Positions 43,701-51,799 of a stretch of 59,408 bases of DNA are shown here, piece by piece. The DNA is from JBBQWR01 sp038210495 (lineage in GTDB: Bacteria; Planctomycetota; Planctomycetia; Pirellulales; DATAWG01). A program made the translations under genes and the position numbers. The DNA lies in assembly GCA_038210495.1 (NCBI GenBank), contig JBBQWR010000038.1:1-59408 (forward strand). Direction: 5' to 3'. Positions within the stretch are counted from its first letter, which is position 1. Every line of letters starts with the position of its first letter. A model generated the notes under the pieces. It saw nothing but the letters and a program-made list of their open reading frames with translations, did not search any database and had not been told where the DNA came from.

Positions 43701-44415
43701 CCAATTACAGGTCAGCGCCGGAAAAAAATCGCTGGTAGTCAAACAAGCAACGCCGAAATTCACTGGCAATTTCGAAAACGATTTCAGGGGCGCCGAAATC
43801 GTCTCGTTCAAGAAACAGGAAGAGACCCCGGTCCGCGCCGCCGCGACTTGGGACGACAAAAATCTTTATGTGTGTTGGGACGTCAAAGACGCAACGCCCT
43901 GGGTGAACGGCGCGACGGACGAAACTGGGATGTACCTCGGCGGAGACACCGTCGACTTGCAGCTTGGAACCAATCCGGCCGCGGACTCAAAGCGGACGGA
44001 GGCGGTCGACGGCGATCTCCGACTGTCGATCGGGAATTTTCAAGGCAAACCGACCGCGGTCATCTACCGAAAGGTTTCGCAGACCAAACACCCGGCCGTG
44101 TTCAGCTCTGGCGTCATCAAATCGTATGCGATGGACTTCGCGGCCGTCGCGCCGGGCCTCGACGTGAAAGTCACGATTGCCGAGAAATCGGGCTATGTCG
44201 TCGAAGCGGCGATTCCTCTCAGCGCGCTGGGATTCAAGCCCCAGCCCGGCCTAAGCATCCGCGGCGATCTGGGCGTAACGCACGGCGATCCGGCGGGACA
44301 CCGAACGCGATTGCGAACCTATTGGAGCAACCAGCACACGGGCATCGTCGACGACGCGGTATTTGAGCTCATGATGGAGCCGGCGAACTGGGGCGAGATG
44401 AGTTTGGAAAAGTGA
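40717..44415 (+). CDS. Large secreted CBM9/beta-propeller protein
   Basis: 1232 residues with a signal peptide (about 1-22). A CBM9-like domain covers about 30-220 (GKVVVDGKADDWDLSGGIF, KNLYVLAHFLDETPM). A FlgD-like Ig segment lies at about 290-350 (PFDGYISLNITGPAGDVARQ). A beta-propeller region follows at about 390-960. A second CBM9-like domain is C-terminal (AATWDDKNLYVCWDVKDATP). Carbohydrate binding at both ends with a propeller between suggests a large surface protein that holds a polysaccharide. No glycosidase active site is seen. It is coupled by ATGA to the SGNH hydrolase and ends the operon. Confidence 0.72.
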   Translation: MKFLTGLFSATLLCCAVNSADATPTENLGFRVLPALGKVVVDGKADDWDLSGGIFACDDVETQRGSMGVWIHAMYDAKNLYVLAHFLDETPMNNPGQTIADYGFAGDSLQIRTITGDGGPQERGQHFTAWHGRDGRDVIKVEQGKDFKEGVIEDAKASDGAAQAFAKDVDGKGYTQEIAIPWKLLTRDGRPLQAGGTFRITFEPNFTVGAKGRFSVKDIFKPGMTPDRVFTFMASACWGTATLAAKGQVNPAPVRLADAREFPVRLESGKPVVNWDGLIKSKELVGSKPIAFEMPFDGYISLNITGPAGDVARQLLTCAFYSKGPHTVKWDGLGTWSWTRPGEPVGAGDYHWSAIAHAGLGLRLRGWADNSGKAPWDSEDGRGNWGGDHGIPFAVATDATQVYLGWNGAEAGKSLLAVDLDGNVLWGNNRAGISGVKSLAADNGVLYVLGGSAGADADGANLYKLETKTGNYLKWDGSEVADLKIASLWPAGAAAKPEKADAVSIKDGQINLAFGKANVTLVVNAHDGKLIKTTPGVADLRLLSQAIASDGTVCTWKGEPDDQVVVTKDGKVVQTIGRKGGRALLGTWEEDAMRSVANMAVDAAGKLWVAEADLSPKRVSVWNIKTGKLVNEFFGSSGYGALGGAIDPLDPNVMVGQGCEWRIDAQTGRPHCLGVITRDEMANSRFAVGSNGRLYLAVANRWAFETGTVRIFERIADAQYKLRSVFRYDGKPPAAKTTLWTDANGDQQEQPDEVTTVDGEIRFSGWYMNLGPDLTITAGDKQFKVLGFTSCGAPKYDLRNPVKLPAAGLSSADAKLVLQPGSYGETHTLLNCFDIASGKKLWSYPDNFNGVHGSHNACPPALGMIRGSYGPCGVVKLPEPIGNLFVIPTNVGEWHLLTGDGFYLSRLFEGDPLKVKWPEQAVPGADMTHCPPGMGGEDFGGSVTLGKDGKLYLEAGKTGYWNLEVTGLETVTRIPGGVLKVDARDNQDARQFREDQLQVSAGKKSLVVKQATPKFTGNFENDFRGAEIVSFKKQEETPVRAAATWDDKNLYVCWDVKDATPWVNGATDETGMYLGGDTVDLQLGTNPAADSKRTEAVDGDLRLSIGNFQGKPTAVIYRKVSQTKHPAVFSSGVIKSYAMDFAAVAPGLDVKVTIAEKSGYVVEAAIPLSALGFKPQPGLSIRGDLGVTHGDPAGHRTRLRTYWSNQHTGIVDDAVFELMMEPANWGEMSLEK

Positions 44416-44524
44416 CGAGCCGGCCGTATCGCGATCTGCCGCGTTGGAGTCAGCCTCGCAGTTCGGCGGGGCGCCAAGGGCTACCGGGTCATCTTCATCA
44501 CTTCAATGAAGCCGATGCTGTCAG

Positions 44525-45280
44525 TTACTTCACGCCCAGTTTCTCCAGCGCGGGGTGAAGAACCTCGGCCCATTTCTGGTAACCCGCTTCGACCAGGTGG
44601 ACGTGGTCCTTGCCAAAGAATTCCGCTTTTTGCTTGCCGTCGGGGCCGGTAAAAGGCGTGACCAGATCGAGCACGGTGAGATGCGACTTGCCCTCGCCCA
44701 GCTTGGTGAAGCGGGCATTGAGATCTGCCCGCGCGCCGGGCTTCGTGGGCGCTTGGGGGGCGTCGCGCGGCGGGATCGTGCAGATCACGATCGGCATGGC
44801 CGGGTTTTGGGCCCATGCCTGGTCGAGCATGGCAGCGATGTTCTGCTCGGCAAACGCCGGATCGCCGGAGGCGGTGAGGTCGTTGAAGCCAACATTAATC
44901 ACCACGGCACGAGGCTTCAGATCGAGGACATCCTCGCGAAAACGGAAGAGCACGCCGCGACTGACGTCGCCGCCGACGCCGCAGTTGGCCACCTTCAAAT
45001 CCGGAAACGCCTTGGCCAGATTGTGCCATCCGCCGATCAGCGAATCACCGACGAACACGACCGCGCCCTGATTCTTCTCTCGCTCGCGCCAGATCTGGGC
45101 ACGCTCGCCCACCATGAAATCAAAGACACGGATCGGACCATGTCCCGGCCAGGCTGCTTCACTTTTTGGGTCGGGAAACGGCGTGGGGCCTTTGTCATCC
45201 GCGCCGGCGGGACAGGCCGTCAAGTTTAGGGCAACAAGAATTGTCGCCAGGACCCACAGGTTGATGCGATTTGCTTTCAT
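44525..45280 (-). CDS. SGNH hydrolase, possible lipoprotein
   Basis: 251 residues. The N-terminus has a signal sequence ending LNLTACPAG, where LTAC could be a lipobox. SGNH blocks are FVGDSLIGGW (block I), CGVGGDVSRG (block II), INVGFNDL (block III) and DHVHLVEAGY (block V). It belongs to the same broad family as the genes at 1655 and 39434 and is convergent with the CBM9 gene. Likely an esterase acting on acetylated sugars or lipids at the cell surface. Confidence 0.85.
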   Translation of the reverse strand: MKANRINLWVLATILVALNLTACPAGADDKGPTPFPDPKSEAAWPGHGPIRVFDFMVGERAQIWREREKNQGAVVFVGDSLIGGWHNLAKAFPDLKVANCGVGGDVSRGVLFRFREDVLDLKPRAVVINVGFNDLTASGDPAFAEQNIAAMLDQAWAQNPAMPIVICTIPPRDAPQAPTKPGARADLNARFTKLGEGKSHLTVLDLVTPFTGPDGKQKAEFFGKDHVHLVEAGYQKWAEVLHPALEKLGVK

Positions 45281-45826
45281 GGTCGCCTCCTTCGGAATCT
45301 ACGGATCTGAATCATGCAGTAAAACCGAGCGCAGGCTCGTGCAACGCCTTTGCCAGGAAGTTACCCTCGCTGGCGTCGAAAATCCGGAATCCGGCGCGCT
45401 TGCCACCGAGTTCCGCAAGCAGCTTCAAAAGGCGCTGCGATCAGGTCACTACAAGGAATCGTGGGTGAGCTCAGCACAGGCCATTGAAGGGGGGCGTTGA
45501 GCATTGGTTGGCTGCGTTCCAGTTGTTTTGTCTTTGTTGTCGCGGCGACCGGCCGACCCTGAATTGGTAGCGGGGGCGGCGCATGGGGGCATTCTCGCAG
45601 ACGGGGCTGTAGGGCGCGCGAGTGTGCGCCGTGGGCTTTCTGTTGGCTGAAACCAACCGACGGTCCGTCTCGAAATCAACCTCTCAGAATTATGTCGACT
45701 GTAGGTTGGTCCATGTGACTGGAGCGGCCGCGCGAGGCTCGTCATCATCCGCGGCCAAGGTTATCATTGGGGCTTGTAGGAACAAATCCGCCATTTCATT
45801 CTGCTCTCCGAACGAGGACGCCCGCC
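45281..45826. other. Gap with a possible gene remnant
   Basis: 546 bp between divergent genes. A plus-strand open stretch at about 45300-45500 ends at TGA 45498-45500 and reads LVQRLCQEVTLAGVE and EFRKQLQKALRSGHY, which look protein-like but lack a start and a family match. It may be the tail of a decayed gene. The rest shows no repeat or RNA gene. Promoters of both flanking genes should be here. Confidence 0.35.
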
Positions 45827-46690
45827 ATGAAGCACCTCTTTTGTCTACTTGGCGCCTTTTTTCTTCTTTCGGAAGCGCAGGCTCAGGATGCCAAACGCAA
45901 CATCCCCTACGCCGACTCCACGAATGAGCGTCAGATGCTCGACGTTTATTCGCCACGCGACGCGAAGAACCTGCCCGTGGTCTTTTGGATTCACGGCGGC
46001 GGGTGGGAGGCCGGGGACAAAGCGAACGTCCAGATCAAGCCACAGGTTTTCATGGACAAGGGGTTCGTCTTTGTCTCCACCAATTACCGACTTCTGCCGG
46101 ATGTCGACATGGCGACCATCGTTCGCGACGTCGCCAAATCCATTCATTGGGTGCATGACCATATCGCCGAGCACGGGGGCGATCCGCAGCGTCTGCTGGT
46201 CATGGGTCATTCGGCCGGCGCCCAGCTCGCCGCGTTGGTCAGCATCGACGATCGTTATCTGAAGGCCGAAGGGCTGTCCTTGGGCATCATCAAGGGCTGT
46301 GTGCCCGTCGATGGCGATACCTATGACGTGCCGGCCATCATCGAGACGGAGGAGACCCGTCGTCGGGCGCATGATCTGCCGCCGCCGAAGTTTGGCCACC
46401 GTGAGAAGTTCGGCGGCGATCCGGCGAAGCATCGCGATTTTTCGGCCGTCACCCATGTCGCCAAGGACAAGGGCATTCCTCCGTTCCTCCTTCTGCACGT
46501 CGCCGACCATCCCTACACGAGCGCGCAGGCGCAGCGTCTTGGCAAAGTGCTGAAGGAAGCTGGCGTTCCCGTCACGGTATTCGGCGCCAAAGAGACTTTC
46601 CACGACAAGATCAACGCCGACCTCGGCCTGCCTGAAGATCCGTCCACCAAACCATTGTTCGCCTTCGTCGCTGAAGCTTTGAAGAAATGA
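45827..46690 (+). CDS. Secreted alpha/beta hydrolase (carboxylesterase/BD-FAE-like)
   Basis: 287 residues from the ATG at 45827 with a signal peptide ending near EAQAQ. The oxyanion-hole motif HGGGW (about residue 55) and nucleophile elbow GHSAGA are intact. The catalytic Asp/His are probably ADHPYTS and the His of FHDKI. This is the layout of acetyl-xylan-like or feruloyl esterases. A Shine-Dalgarno-like GAGGA precedes the ATG. It fits the run of secreted carbohydrate-related enzymes to its left. Confidence 0.85.
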   Translation: MKHLFCLLGAFFLLSEAQAQDAKRNIPYADSTNERQMLDVYSPRDAKNLPVVFWIHGGGWEAGDKANVQIKPQVFMDKGFVFVSTNYRLLPDVDMATIVRDVAKSIHWVHDHIAEHGGDPQRLLVMGHSAGAQLAALVSIDDRYLKAEGLSLGIIKGCVPVDGDTYDVPAIIETEETRRRAHDLPPPKFGHREKFGGDPAKHRDFSAVTHVAKDKGIPPFLLLHVADHPYTSAQAQRLGKVLKEAGVPVTVFGAKETFHDKINADLGLPEDPSTKPLFAFVAEALKK

Positions 46691-46778
46691 CCCGGATTTC
46701 CGCGTCAAACTCCGCCCGGAACTCCCGTCATCGGCGCCTCGGAAGTGATTCCCCCGCGAATCTAACCGGCCGGATTCC

Positions 46779-47126
46779 ATGCCCGACAAACTTTTGAGCA
46801 TTGCAATCATGATCAGCTTAATCGTCGGCCTCTACGCGGCGATGGTCGCCGCCAAAGGCCCAACGCCCCCCGCCGCCGATTCGAGAATGCCGGAACCCGC
46901 CGCGGCCAAGGAATTGCCCGACGGCGCAATTCCGCCGGTGGAGGCCGACGGAGATTTTATCATTGGTCCAACTCACAAGCGCGCGCCGGAAATGACAGTG
47001 CAGCAGGGCGTGCCGCAAGGAGCTATCCATAACTTCACGACGAATTCCGTGGACAGCAAGATTTACCCCGGTGATGCCCCAATTCACTCCAGTCGTCACA
47101 AACCCTTTACCGGAAACGAGTTTTAA
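46779..47126 (+). pseudogene. Truncated enterochelin-esterase-like protein, N-terminal fragment
   Basis: 115 residues: a signal peptide (about 1-25), then APEMTVQQGVPQGAIHNF and TNSVDSKIYPGDAP. The second part resembles the start of secreted putative esterases of the enterochelin-esterase type, which go on for another 250 or so residues with GGSSGG. Here the frame stops after about 15 unrelated residues, 2 bp before the tRNA-Arg gene. The body of the gene is missing. The family match is to a short segment, so a small intact protein cannot be excluded. Confidence 0.45.
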
Positions 47127-47128
47127 AG

Positions 47129-47202
47129 TACGCCCGGCAGGGCTCGAACCTGCAACCCTCGGTTCCGAAGACCGATACTCTATCCAATTGAGCTACGGGC
47201 GC
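47129..47202 (-). tRNA. tRNA-Arg(TCG)
   Basis: 74 nt. Acceptor stem GCGCCCG/CGGGCGT pairs fully with one G-U end pair; discriminator A; CCA not encoded. The anticodon loop CTTCGGA, closed by TCGGT/ACCGA, gives anticodon TCG (codon CGA). The T-loop GGTTCGAGCCC is standard. Confidence 0.92.
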
Positions 47203-47665
47203 AAAACGCTTAAAATCTCGTGAAATTTGGCATTCCTCTCGACAGTCGCTAATCTCGCTTGCGACCCGATATGACACTCGACGGCTTCTTTCGGGTAGGT
47301 CGTGGTGGGTGACAGATTACTGCTGCGAGTGAAGTTCCTAATACTCCAGCGTATCGGAAAATCGGCCGGAAACAAGCCGCCGAAATGGTACACCAAAAAT
47401 GCGATCCGCTGTTACTTGACACGCCTTGCGGCGTAACTACCCCTCGGGCAAACAAGCGATTTCCGGCGTTCAGTGGCCGGCGAGTTATGAACGCTTGGAA
47501 GCGTCAATTGTTCTGGTCGCCTTCGGCTCCGTTGGACTTTTCATCGTCGCCCGTCGCCGCCACGCGCCCCGACCGTCCGATACCAGCGAATCGCTCGGGT
47601 AAGCGGCGATTGAAAACCTTGAAAATCCCGGCCATTTTCGCGTTTTTGGCGTCTCCGGACTTCTA
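47203..47665. other. Non-coding stretch between tRNA-Arg and its partial copy
   Basis: 463 bp bounded by the tRNA-Arg gene and a 38-base partial copy of it. A plus-strand frame from 47385 (about 100 residues) is open but has no recognised family, integrase motif or good Shine-Dalgarno. I see no repeat inside. It could be the scar of an integrated element or DNA between two tandem tRNA genes, one now decayed. Confidence 0.4.
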
Positions 47666-47703
47666 TCCGAAGACCGATATTCGATCAAATTGAGCTACGG
47701 TCG
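47666..47703 (-). pseudogene. Partial tRNA-Arg copy
   Basis: 38 bases matching the 5' half of the tRNA-Arg gene (47164-47201) at 34 positions. It covers most of the acceptor 5' strand, the D arm and the anticodon arm, including the same TCG anticodon. The variable loop, T arm and 3' acceptor strand are absent or unrecognisable, so it cannot make a tRNA. Confidence 0.75.
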
Positions 47704-47791
47704 ATAACTTAAGTCTCGAATTACCCGAATTTCCGCTGCGGACAAGCGCGATTCTGGCTCGCGTCTTGGCTGTCGCGCCTTGCGGAGTCGG

Positions 47792-47831
47792 CAAAACAAA
47801 ATGCCCCGGACGAATTGGTTGTCCGGGGCAT
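47792..47831 (-). terminator. Rho-independent terminator of rpsA
   Basis: ATGCCCCGGAC and GTCCGGGGCAT form a perfect 11-bp stem with a 9-base loop. On the minus strand it is followed by TTTTGTTTTG. It lies about 47 bases past the rpsA stop, in the right orientation. Confidence 0.85.
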
Positions 47832-47849
47832 CGGCGTCTTGATGGCGCG

Positions 47850-47868
47850 GCAGGATGCCGCGGCTTTC
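47850..47868. repeat. Dispersed repeat R3, copy 4 (partial)
   Basis: GCAGGATGCCGCGGCTTTC shares its first 16 bases with the R3 copy at 16073-16092. It sits between the rpsA stop and its terminator. Confidence 0.55.
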
Positions 47869-47877
47869 GAGGGTGGC

Positions 47878-49698
47878 TCAGGTCTGCGTTTCCGCAGGGC
47901 CGATCAGCGGGCCGCTCTTGCCGCTGATGCCGCCCTTGAGCTCGACCTGGGCGGCTGGCGATGGGTTTGAGGCGCTGGCGGCGGCCGCGGCGGCCGCTTC
48001 GGCTTGGTCGGCCGCGATGTTTTGTTCCTCCGCCCATTCGACCCGCTTGCGCGACAGGCCGATCTTCCGCTCGTCGATATCGACGCGAAGAATTTTCACC
48101 TCGATCTTTTCGCCGACCTTGACCACCTCTTCGGGATTCTCGACCTTGTGGTCGGCTAATTCCGAAATGTGTAGCAGCCCTTCAAGGCCATCTTCCAGAC
48201 CCACGAAGACTCCGAAATTCGTCAGCTTGGTAACCGTGCCGTTGACCAATTGGCCCGGCTGGTACTTGTTCGGAATTTCGTTCGCCCAAGGATCTTCGGA
48301 CAACTGCTTGAGGCCCAAGGCGATCCGCCGACGCTGCTGGTCGACCGAGAGGACTTTGCACTCGACCTCCTGAGCCTTTTCGACGACTTCGCTTGGATGA
48401 CTGATCTTACGGGTCCACGACATATCGCTGACGTGCAGCAGACCGTCGATCCCTTCCTCGATCTCGATGAAGGCGCCGTAGTTGGTGAGGTTGCGGACCG
48501 TGCCCTTGACGATCTGGCCCGGAGGATACCGGTCGGCGACCTTGTCCCAAGGATTCTCCTGGGTCTGCTTCATACCGAGCGAAATTTCTTGCTTCTCTTT
48601 GTTGATGCCCAGCACGACGACGCTGATCTCGTCGTCGATATGCACCAGTTCGTTCGGATGGCTGATGCGCTTGGTCCAAGACATCTCGCTGATGTGCACG
48701 AGGCCCTCGATTCCTTCTTCGAGCTTCACGAAGGCGCCGTAGCTCATCACATTGACCACCGTGCCCTTAATGACCGAGCCGACCGGATACTTGTCGGCGA
48801 CGTTGTCCCACGGGCTGGCCGATTTCTGCTTCAGCCCCAGGGCAATCTTTTCGCGCTCGCGATCGATATGCAGAATCTGCACTTCGATCTCTTGATCGAT
48901 GGCCACGAGCTCCGAAGGATGGCCAATGCGACCCCAGCTCATGTCGGTGATGTGCAATAGACCGTCGATGCCCCCCAGGTCGACGAATGCGCCGAACTCG
49001 GCGATGTTCTTGACCACTCCCTTGCGGAGTTGGCCGATCTCGAGCGTGTCGAGCAGTTGCTTCTTCTTCTCGGCCCGTTCTTGCTCGATGAGCGCCCGGC
49101 GGCTGACGACGATATTGCGCCGCGCCTCGTCGATCTTGAGCACGATGCACTGAATCGTGCGGCCGACGTAATCGCCGATGTCGGCGGGGCGGCGGATGTC
49201 AACCTGGCTGGCGGGCAAAAACACGTTGACGCCCGACACATCCACCAGCAGCCCGCCCTTGATTTTGCGGGTCACGATGCCGGTCACCACGTCGTTCTCG
49301 TGGACCGTCTCCATGACCTTGAGCCAGTCTTCGATCTTGCGGGCTTTGCGCTTGCTCAGCGCGATCATCCCCCGCGGCTCTTCCATGAGTTGCTCGGGCG
49401 AGCCTTCGACCTCTTCGATCAGCACCTTGATCGTATCGCCGACTTTCGGCGGATCTTCGTGTTCATCCCATTCGTGGCGCGGAATCTGGCCTTCACTCTT
49501 GTAGCCGACGTCGAGCAGGACGAACTCATCGTCGACGCGGAGAATCCGCCCCACGACGATCGAGTTGACGGCCATGATGCCGCCGGAGCCGCCCCATTCC
49601 ATTGTGTCGACGGTGCTATCGCCCATCGCGAGCTCGACCTCGCGATCGAGCTCGTCGTTACCCAGATCCAAACCACGAATGAGATTGCGATTGACCAT
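47878..49698 (-). CDS. rpsA: 30S ribosomal protein S1
   Basis: 606 residues from the ATG at 49698; the frame is open further upstream but without S1 features. Six S1 (OB-fold) repeats are visible, e.g. VLLDVGYKSEGQIP, GLLVDVSGVNVFLPASQVD, GAFVDLGGIDGLLHITDMSW, GAFVKLEEGIEGLVHISEMS, GAFIEIEEGIDGLLHVSDMS and GVFVGLEDGLEGLLHISEL. S1 binds mRNA and helps initiation on the 30S subunit. Repeats 3 to 6 are closest to one another, as usual. The C-terminus is an Ala-rich tail. No strong Shine-Dalgarno precedes the start, which is common for rpsA. A terminator follows. Confidence 0.95.
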   Translation of the reverse strand: MVNRNLIRGLDLGNDELDREVELAMGDSTVDTMEWGGSGGIMAVNSIVVGRILRVDDEFVLLDVGYKSEGQIPRHEWDEHEDPPKVGDTIKVLIEEVEGSPEQLMEEPRGMIALSKRKARKIEDWLKVMETVHENDVVTGIVTRKIKGGLLVDVSGVNVFLPASQVDIRRPADIGDYVGRTIQCIVLKIDEARRNIVVSRRALIEQERAEKKKQLLDTLEIGQLRKGVVKNIAEFGAFVDLGGIDGLLHITDMSWGRIGHPSELVAIDQEIEVQILHIDREREKIALGLKQKSASPWDNVADKYPVGSVIKGTVVNVMSYGAFVKLEEGIEGLVHISEMSWTKRISHPNELVHIDDEISVVVLGINKEKQEISLGMKQTQENPWDKVADRYPPGQIVKGTVRNLTNYGAFIEIEEGIDGLLHVSDMSWTRKISHPSEVVEKAQEVECKVLSVDQQRRRIALGLKQLSEDPWANEIPNKYQPGQLVNGTVTKLTNFGVFVGLEDGLEGLLHISELADHKVENPEEVVKVGEKIEVKILRVDIDERKIGLSRKRVEWAEEQNIAADQAEAAAAAAASASNPSPAAQVELKGGISGKSGPLIGPAETQT

Positions 49699-50265
49699 AA
49701 TGAGAGAATTGCGTCCAAGGCCGACCGGTCGAGAACTGCCTGGCGCCGCCAATCCTTTCGCCGAGAGAAGTTGACTTCCCGGAGAAGGAATCGCCGGCCA
49801 GCGAGGCGCCATCGCCATCGCCGCGGATTTGATTCGATCCGCCGTGCTGGCAGATCGACCCACATCCAAGACCGAGGCGCCGCGCCAAAGACCGCGGCGA
49901 CCGGATCAACCTGAAAGGAAGTTAAGGGTGAATTCTCCGCCGGCCGAGCCGCCAACACGGCGACCCATCAAAAATCCCGCGGAGAGAATCCAAAAGTATA
50001 TCGCGACCGGCGCCAGCGGACAACCCAGCTTCGAGGCATTTTGTCGCGTCGTCATCGCCCCCGGGGTCGGGACTCAAACGCCGCGCCGCGCGACGCGCGG
50101 CGCCGCAAAATGAAAGTCATCTTATTGCAGACTTCCGACCGCGTGCGTTCATTCCTTTCGCTGGTCTGCAATAAGTAGGGGGCGCCAAGCGTTGAGAATT
50201 GTTAGTTTACTATCGGTGGATAGGCCAAATTAAGCTGCGGGTTCGACTTGCAAGGAATCAACTCG
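49699..50265. other. Divergent region upstream of rpsA with a perfect inverted repeat
   Basis: 567 bp between rpsA (leftward) and the dioxygenase gene (rightward). At 50121-50132 CTTATTGCAGAC is the exact reverse complement of 50164-50175, with a 31-base spacer. A plus-strand frame at 49829-50113 (94 residues, Pro/Arg-rich) has no family features and is not called. No RNA gene was recognised. Confidence 0.5.
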
Positions 50266-50940
50266 ATGTATTCCCCTGATATTCGCATATCCCGACGGAA
50301 GCTCATCCGCGGCGGCATGGCTTTCGGCGCCGCGATGTACTTCGTTCCCGGCGCGTTCGCCGAGGAGCTTTCTCGCACGCCGGCGTTGACCGAGGGGCCG
50401 TTTTATCCCGACAAATTGCCGCTGGACAAAGACAACGACCTGATCGTCGTCGGCGATTCGACGACGCCGGCCGTGGGTGAGATCACGCATCTCACCGGCC
50501 GCGTGCTCAGCGAAACCGGCGAGCCGATCAAAGACGCCACGATCGAAATCTGGCAGGTCGACAGCCGAGGCGTTTACTTGAACTCTCGCGACAGCAGTCA
50601 TCGCGACCGCGACAAGAATTTTCAGGGCTATGGCACGTTCACAACCGCCTCGACAGGCGAATACCGGTTTCGCACGATCAAGCCGGCGCCCTATACCGGC
50701 CGCACGCCGCATATCCACTTGCGGGTCAACAAGGGAGATCGGGAACTACTGACGACGCAGGTATTCGTCAACGGCCATGCCCGGAACCGCAACGATATGG
50801 TTCTCGCCGGCATCCGCGACCCGATCGATCGCGAATTGGTCCTCATAGATTTCAAGCCGATCAAAGAGTCGAAGATCGGCGAGCTATCGGCGCGATTCGA
50901 CATCGTCATCGGCAAGACGCCGGCCGATCAGTCGCCCTGA
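50266..50940 (+). CDS. Exported intradiol ring-cleavage dioxygenase-like protein
   Basis: 224 residues from the ATG at 50266 (AAGGAA 9 bases upstream). The N-terminus SRRKLIRGGMAFGAAMYF has a twin-arginine-type signal. LTGRVLSETGEPIKDATIEI and TGRTPHIHLRV are signatures of intradiol (catechol/protocatechuate) dioxygenases. The four iron ligands appear as Y104, Y143, H149 and H151. TAT export would suit a folded Fe(III) enzyme. Planctomycete versions often sit beside EF-hand proteins, as here. The natural substrate is unknown. Confidence 0.9.
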   Translation: MYSPDIRISRRKLIRGGMAFGAAMYFVPGAFAEELSRTPALTEGPFYPDKLPLDKDNDLIVVGDSTTPAVGEITHLTGRVLSETGEPIKDATIEIWQVDSRGVYLNSRDSSHRDRDKNFQGYGTFTTASTGEYRFRTIKPAPYTGRTPHIHLRVNKGDRELLTTQVFVNGHARNRNDMVLAGIRDPIDRELVLIDFKPIKESKIGELSARFDIVIGKTPADQSP

Positions 50941-51014
50941 AGAAAGTCTGGAGTCGAGAATGAGACGAGTCGCTGTATCAAACTGTTAATACCTTGCAAT
51001 TCGGAAGGCAACAA

Positions 51015-51740
51015 ATGCATCTACGACTACTTGCTATGACGATCGTGCTCGGCTTGGCTCAACTGGTTTCGATGGCGGGCGCGCAGCCGCCGAGCGGGGC
51101 GCCAGAGCCGGAGAAAGCGGGGCCCGAAGGCAATCAAAAAGGCGCCGGTTCGTCGGTCGACGCGCTGGTGGCGCGCATGATGAAGTTCGATAAAGACAAC
51201 ACCGGCAAGCTGAAGCGGGACGATATCACCGACCCGCGGCTTCTGCGACTTTTCGATCGGGCCGACGCGAACAAAGATGGCGTCGTGACCAAAGAAGAGC
51301 TGACTGAGATGGCGAAAAAGATGGTCGCCGAAAATCCCGCCGGCCGCGGATTCCGCGGACGGCCCGGCGGTTTTGACGCCAGCGAGCCGGGCGCCGGCCC
51401 CGACGGACCGCCGCCCGGCGGCCGTCCCAGCGGCCCTGGGGGGGCTGGTGGTCCCGGCCCCGAGCGACGTCCCGGGCCGCCCCAGCCCGGCCAAATCCTC
51501 GCGGGACGGATTCTCGAGGACCTCGACCTCTCCGCCGATCAAAAGTCACAACTCGACGAGCTGCAAAAATTGGTCGACGAGAAATTAGCCAAGATTTTGA
51601 ACGACAAGCAGAAGAAAAAGCTCGACGACATGAAGCGGCGTGGCGCTGGCCGAGGCGGCCCCCCGCCCGGAGAAAACGGCCCCCGGGACAGCCGAAAGCC
51701 CGGACCTGACCGGCCCAAGCCCGAGAAGCCGGAATTTTAA
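51015..51740 (+). CDS. Secreted EF-hand protein
   Basis: 241 residues from the ATG at 51015 (GGAAGG upstream) with a signal peptide to about residue 23. Two EF-hand loops are seen: DKDNTGKLKRDD (59-70) and DANKDGVVTKEE (84-95), both with acidic residues at 1, 3 and 12. A Gly/Pro-rich linker (about 110-170) and a Lys-rich helical segment (LDELQKLVDEKLAKILNDKQ) follow, then a basic Pro-rich tail. It probably binds calcium outside the cytoplasm. It lies 74 bp after the dioxygenase gene in the same direction. Confidence 0.82.
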   Translation: MHLRLLAMTIVLGLAQLVSMAGAQPPSGAPEPEKAGPEGNQKGAGSSVDALVARMMKFDKDNTGKLKRDDITDPRLLRLFDRADANKDGVVTKEELTEMAKKMVAENPAGRGFRGRPGGFDASEPGAGPDGPPPGGRPSGPGGAGGPGPERRPGPPQPGQILAGRILEDLDLSADQKSQLDELQKLVDEKLAKILNDKQKKKLDDMKRRGAGRGGPPPGENGPRDSRKPGPDRPKPEKPEF

Positions 51741-51799
51741 GCGGCCCATAACGCTGGCGGCTTAGCCGCGCCGGCGCTGCGCCGTTCCGCAACGTGCCT

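Noticed and set aside
47385..47693. A 102-residue frame between tRNA-Arg and its partial copy as an integrase remnant
   Set aside because: No tyrosine- or serine-recombinase motif is visible in it.
49829..50113. A 94-residue plus-strand frame upstream of rpsA
   Set aside because: It has no Shine-Dalgarno, is Pro/Arg-rich, and has no recognisable motif.
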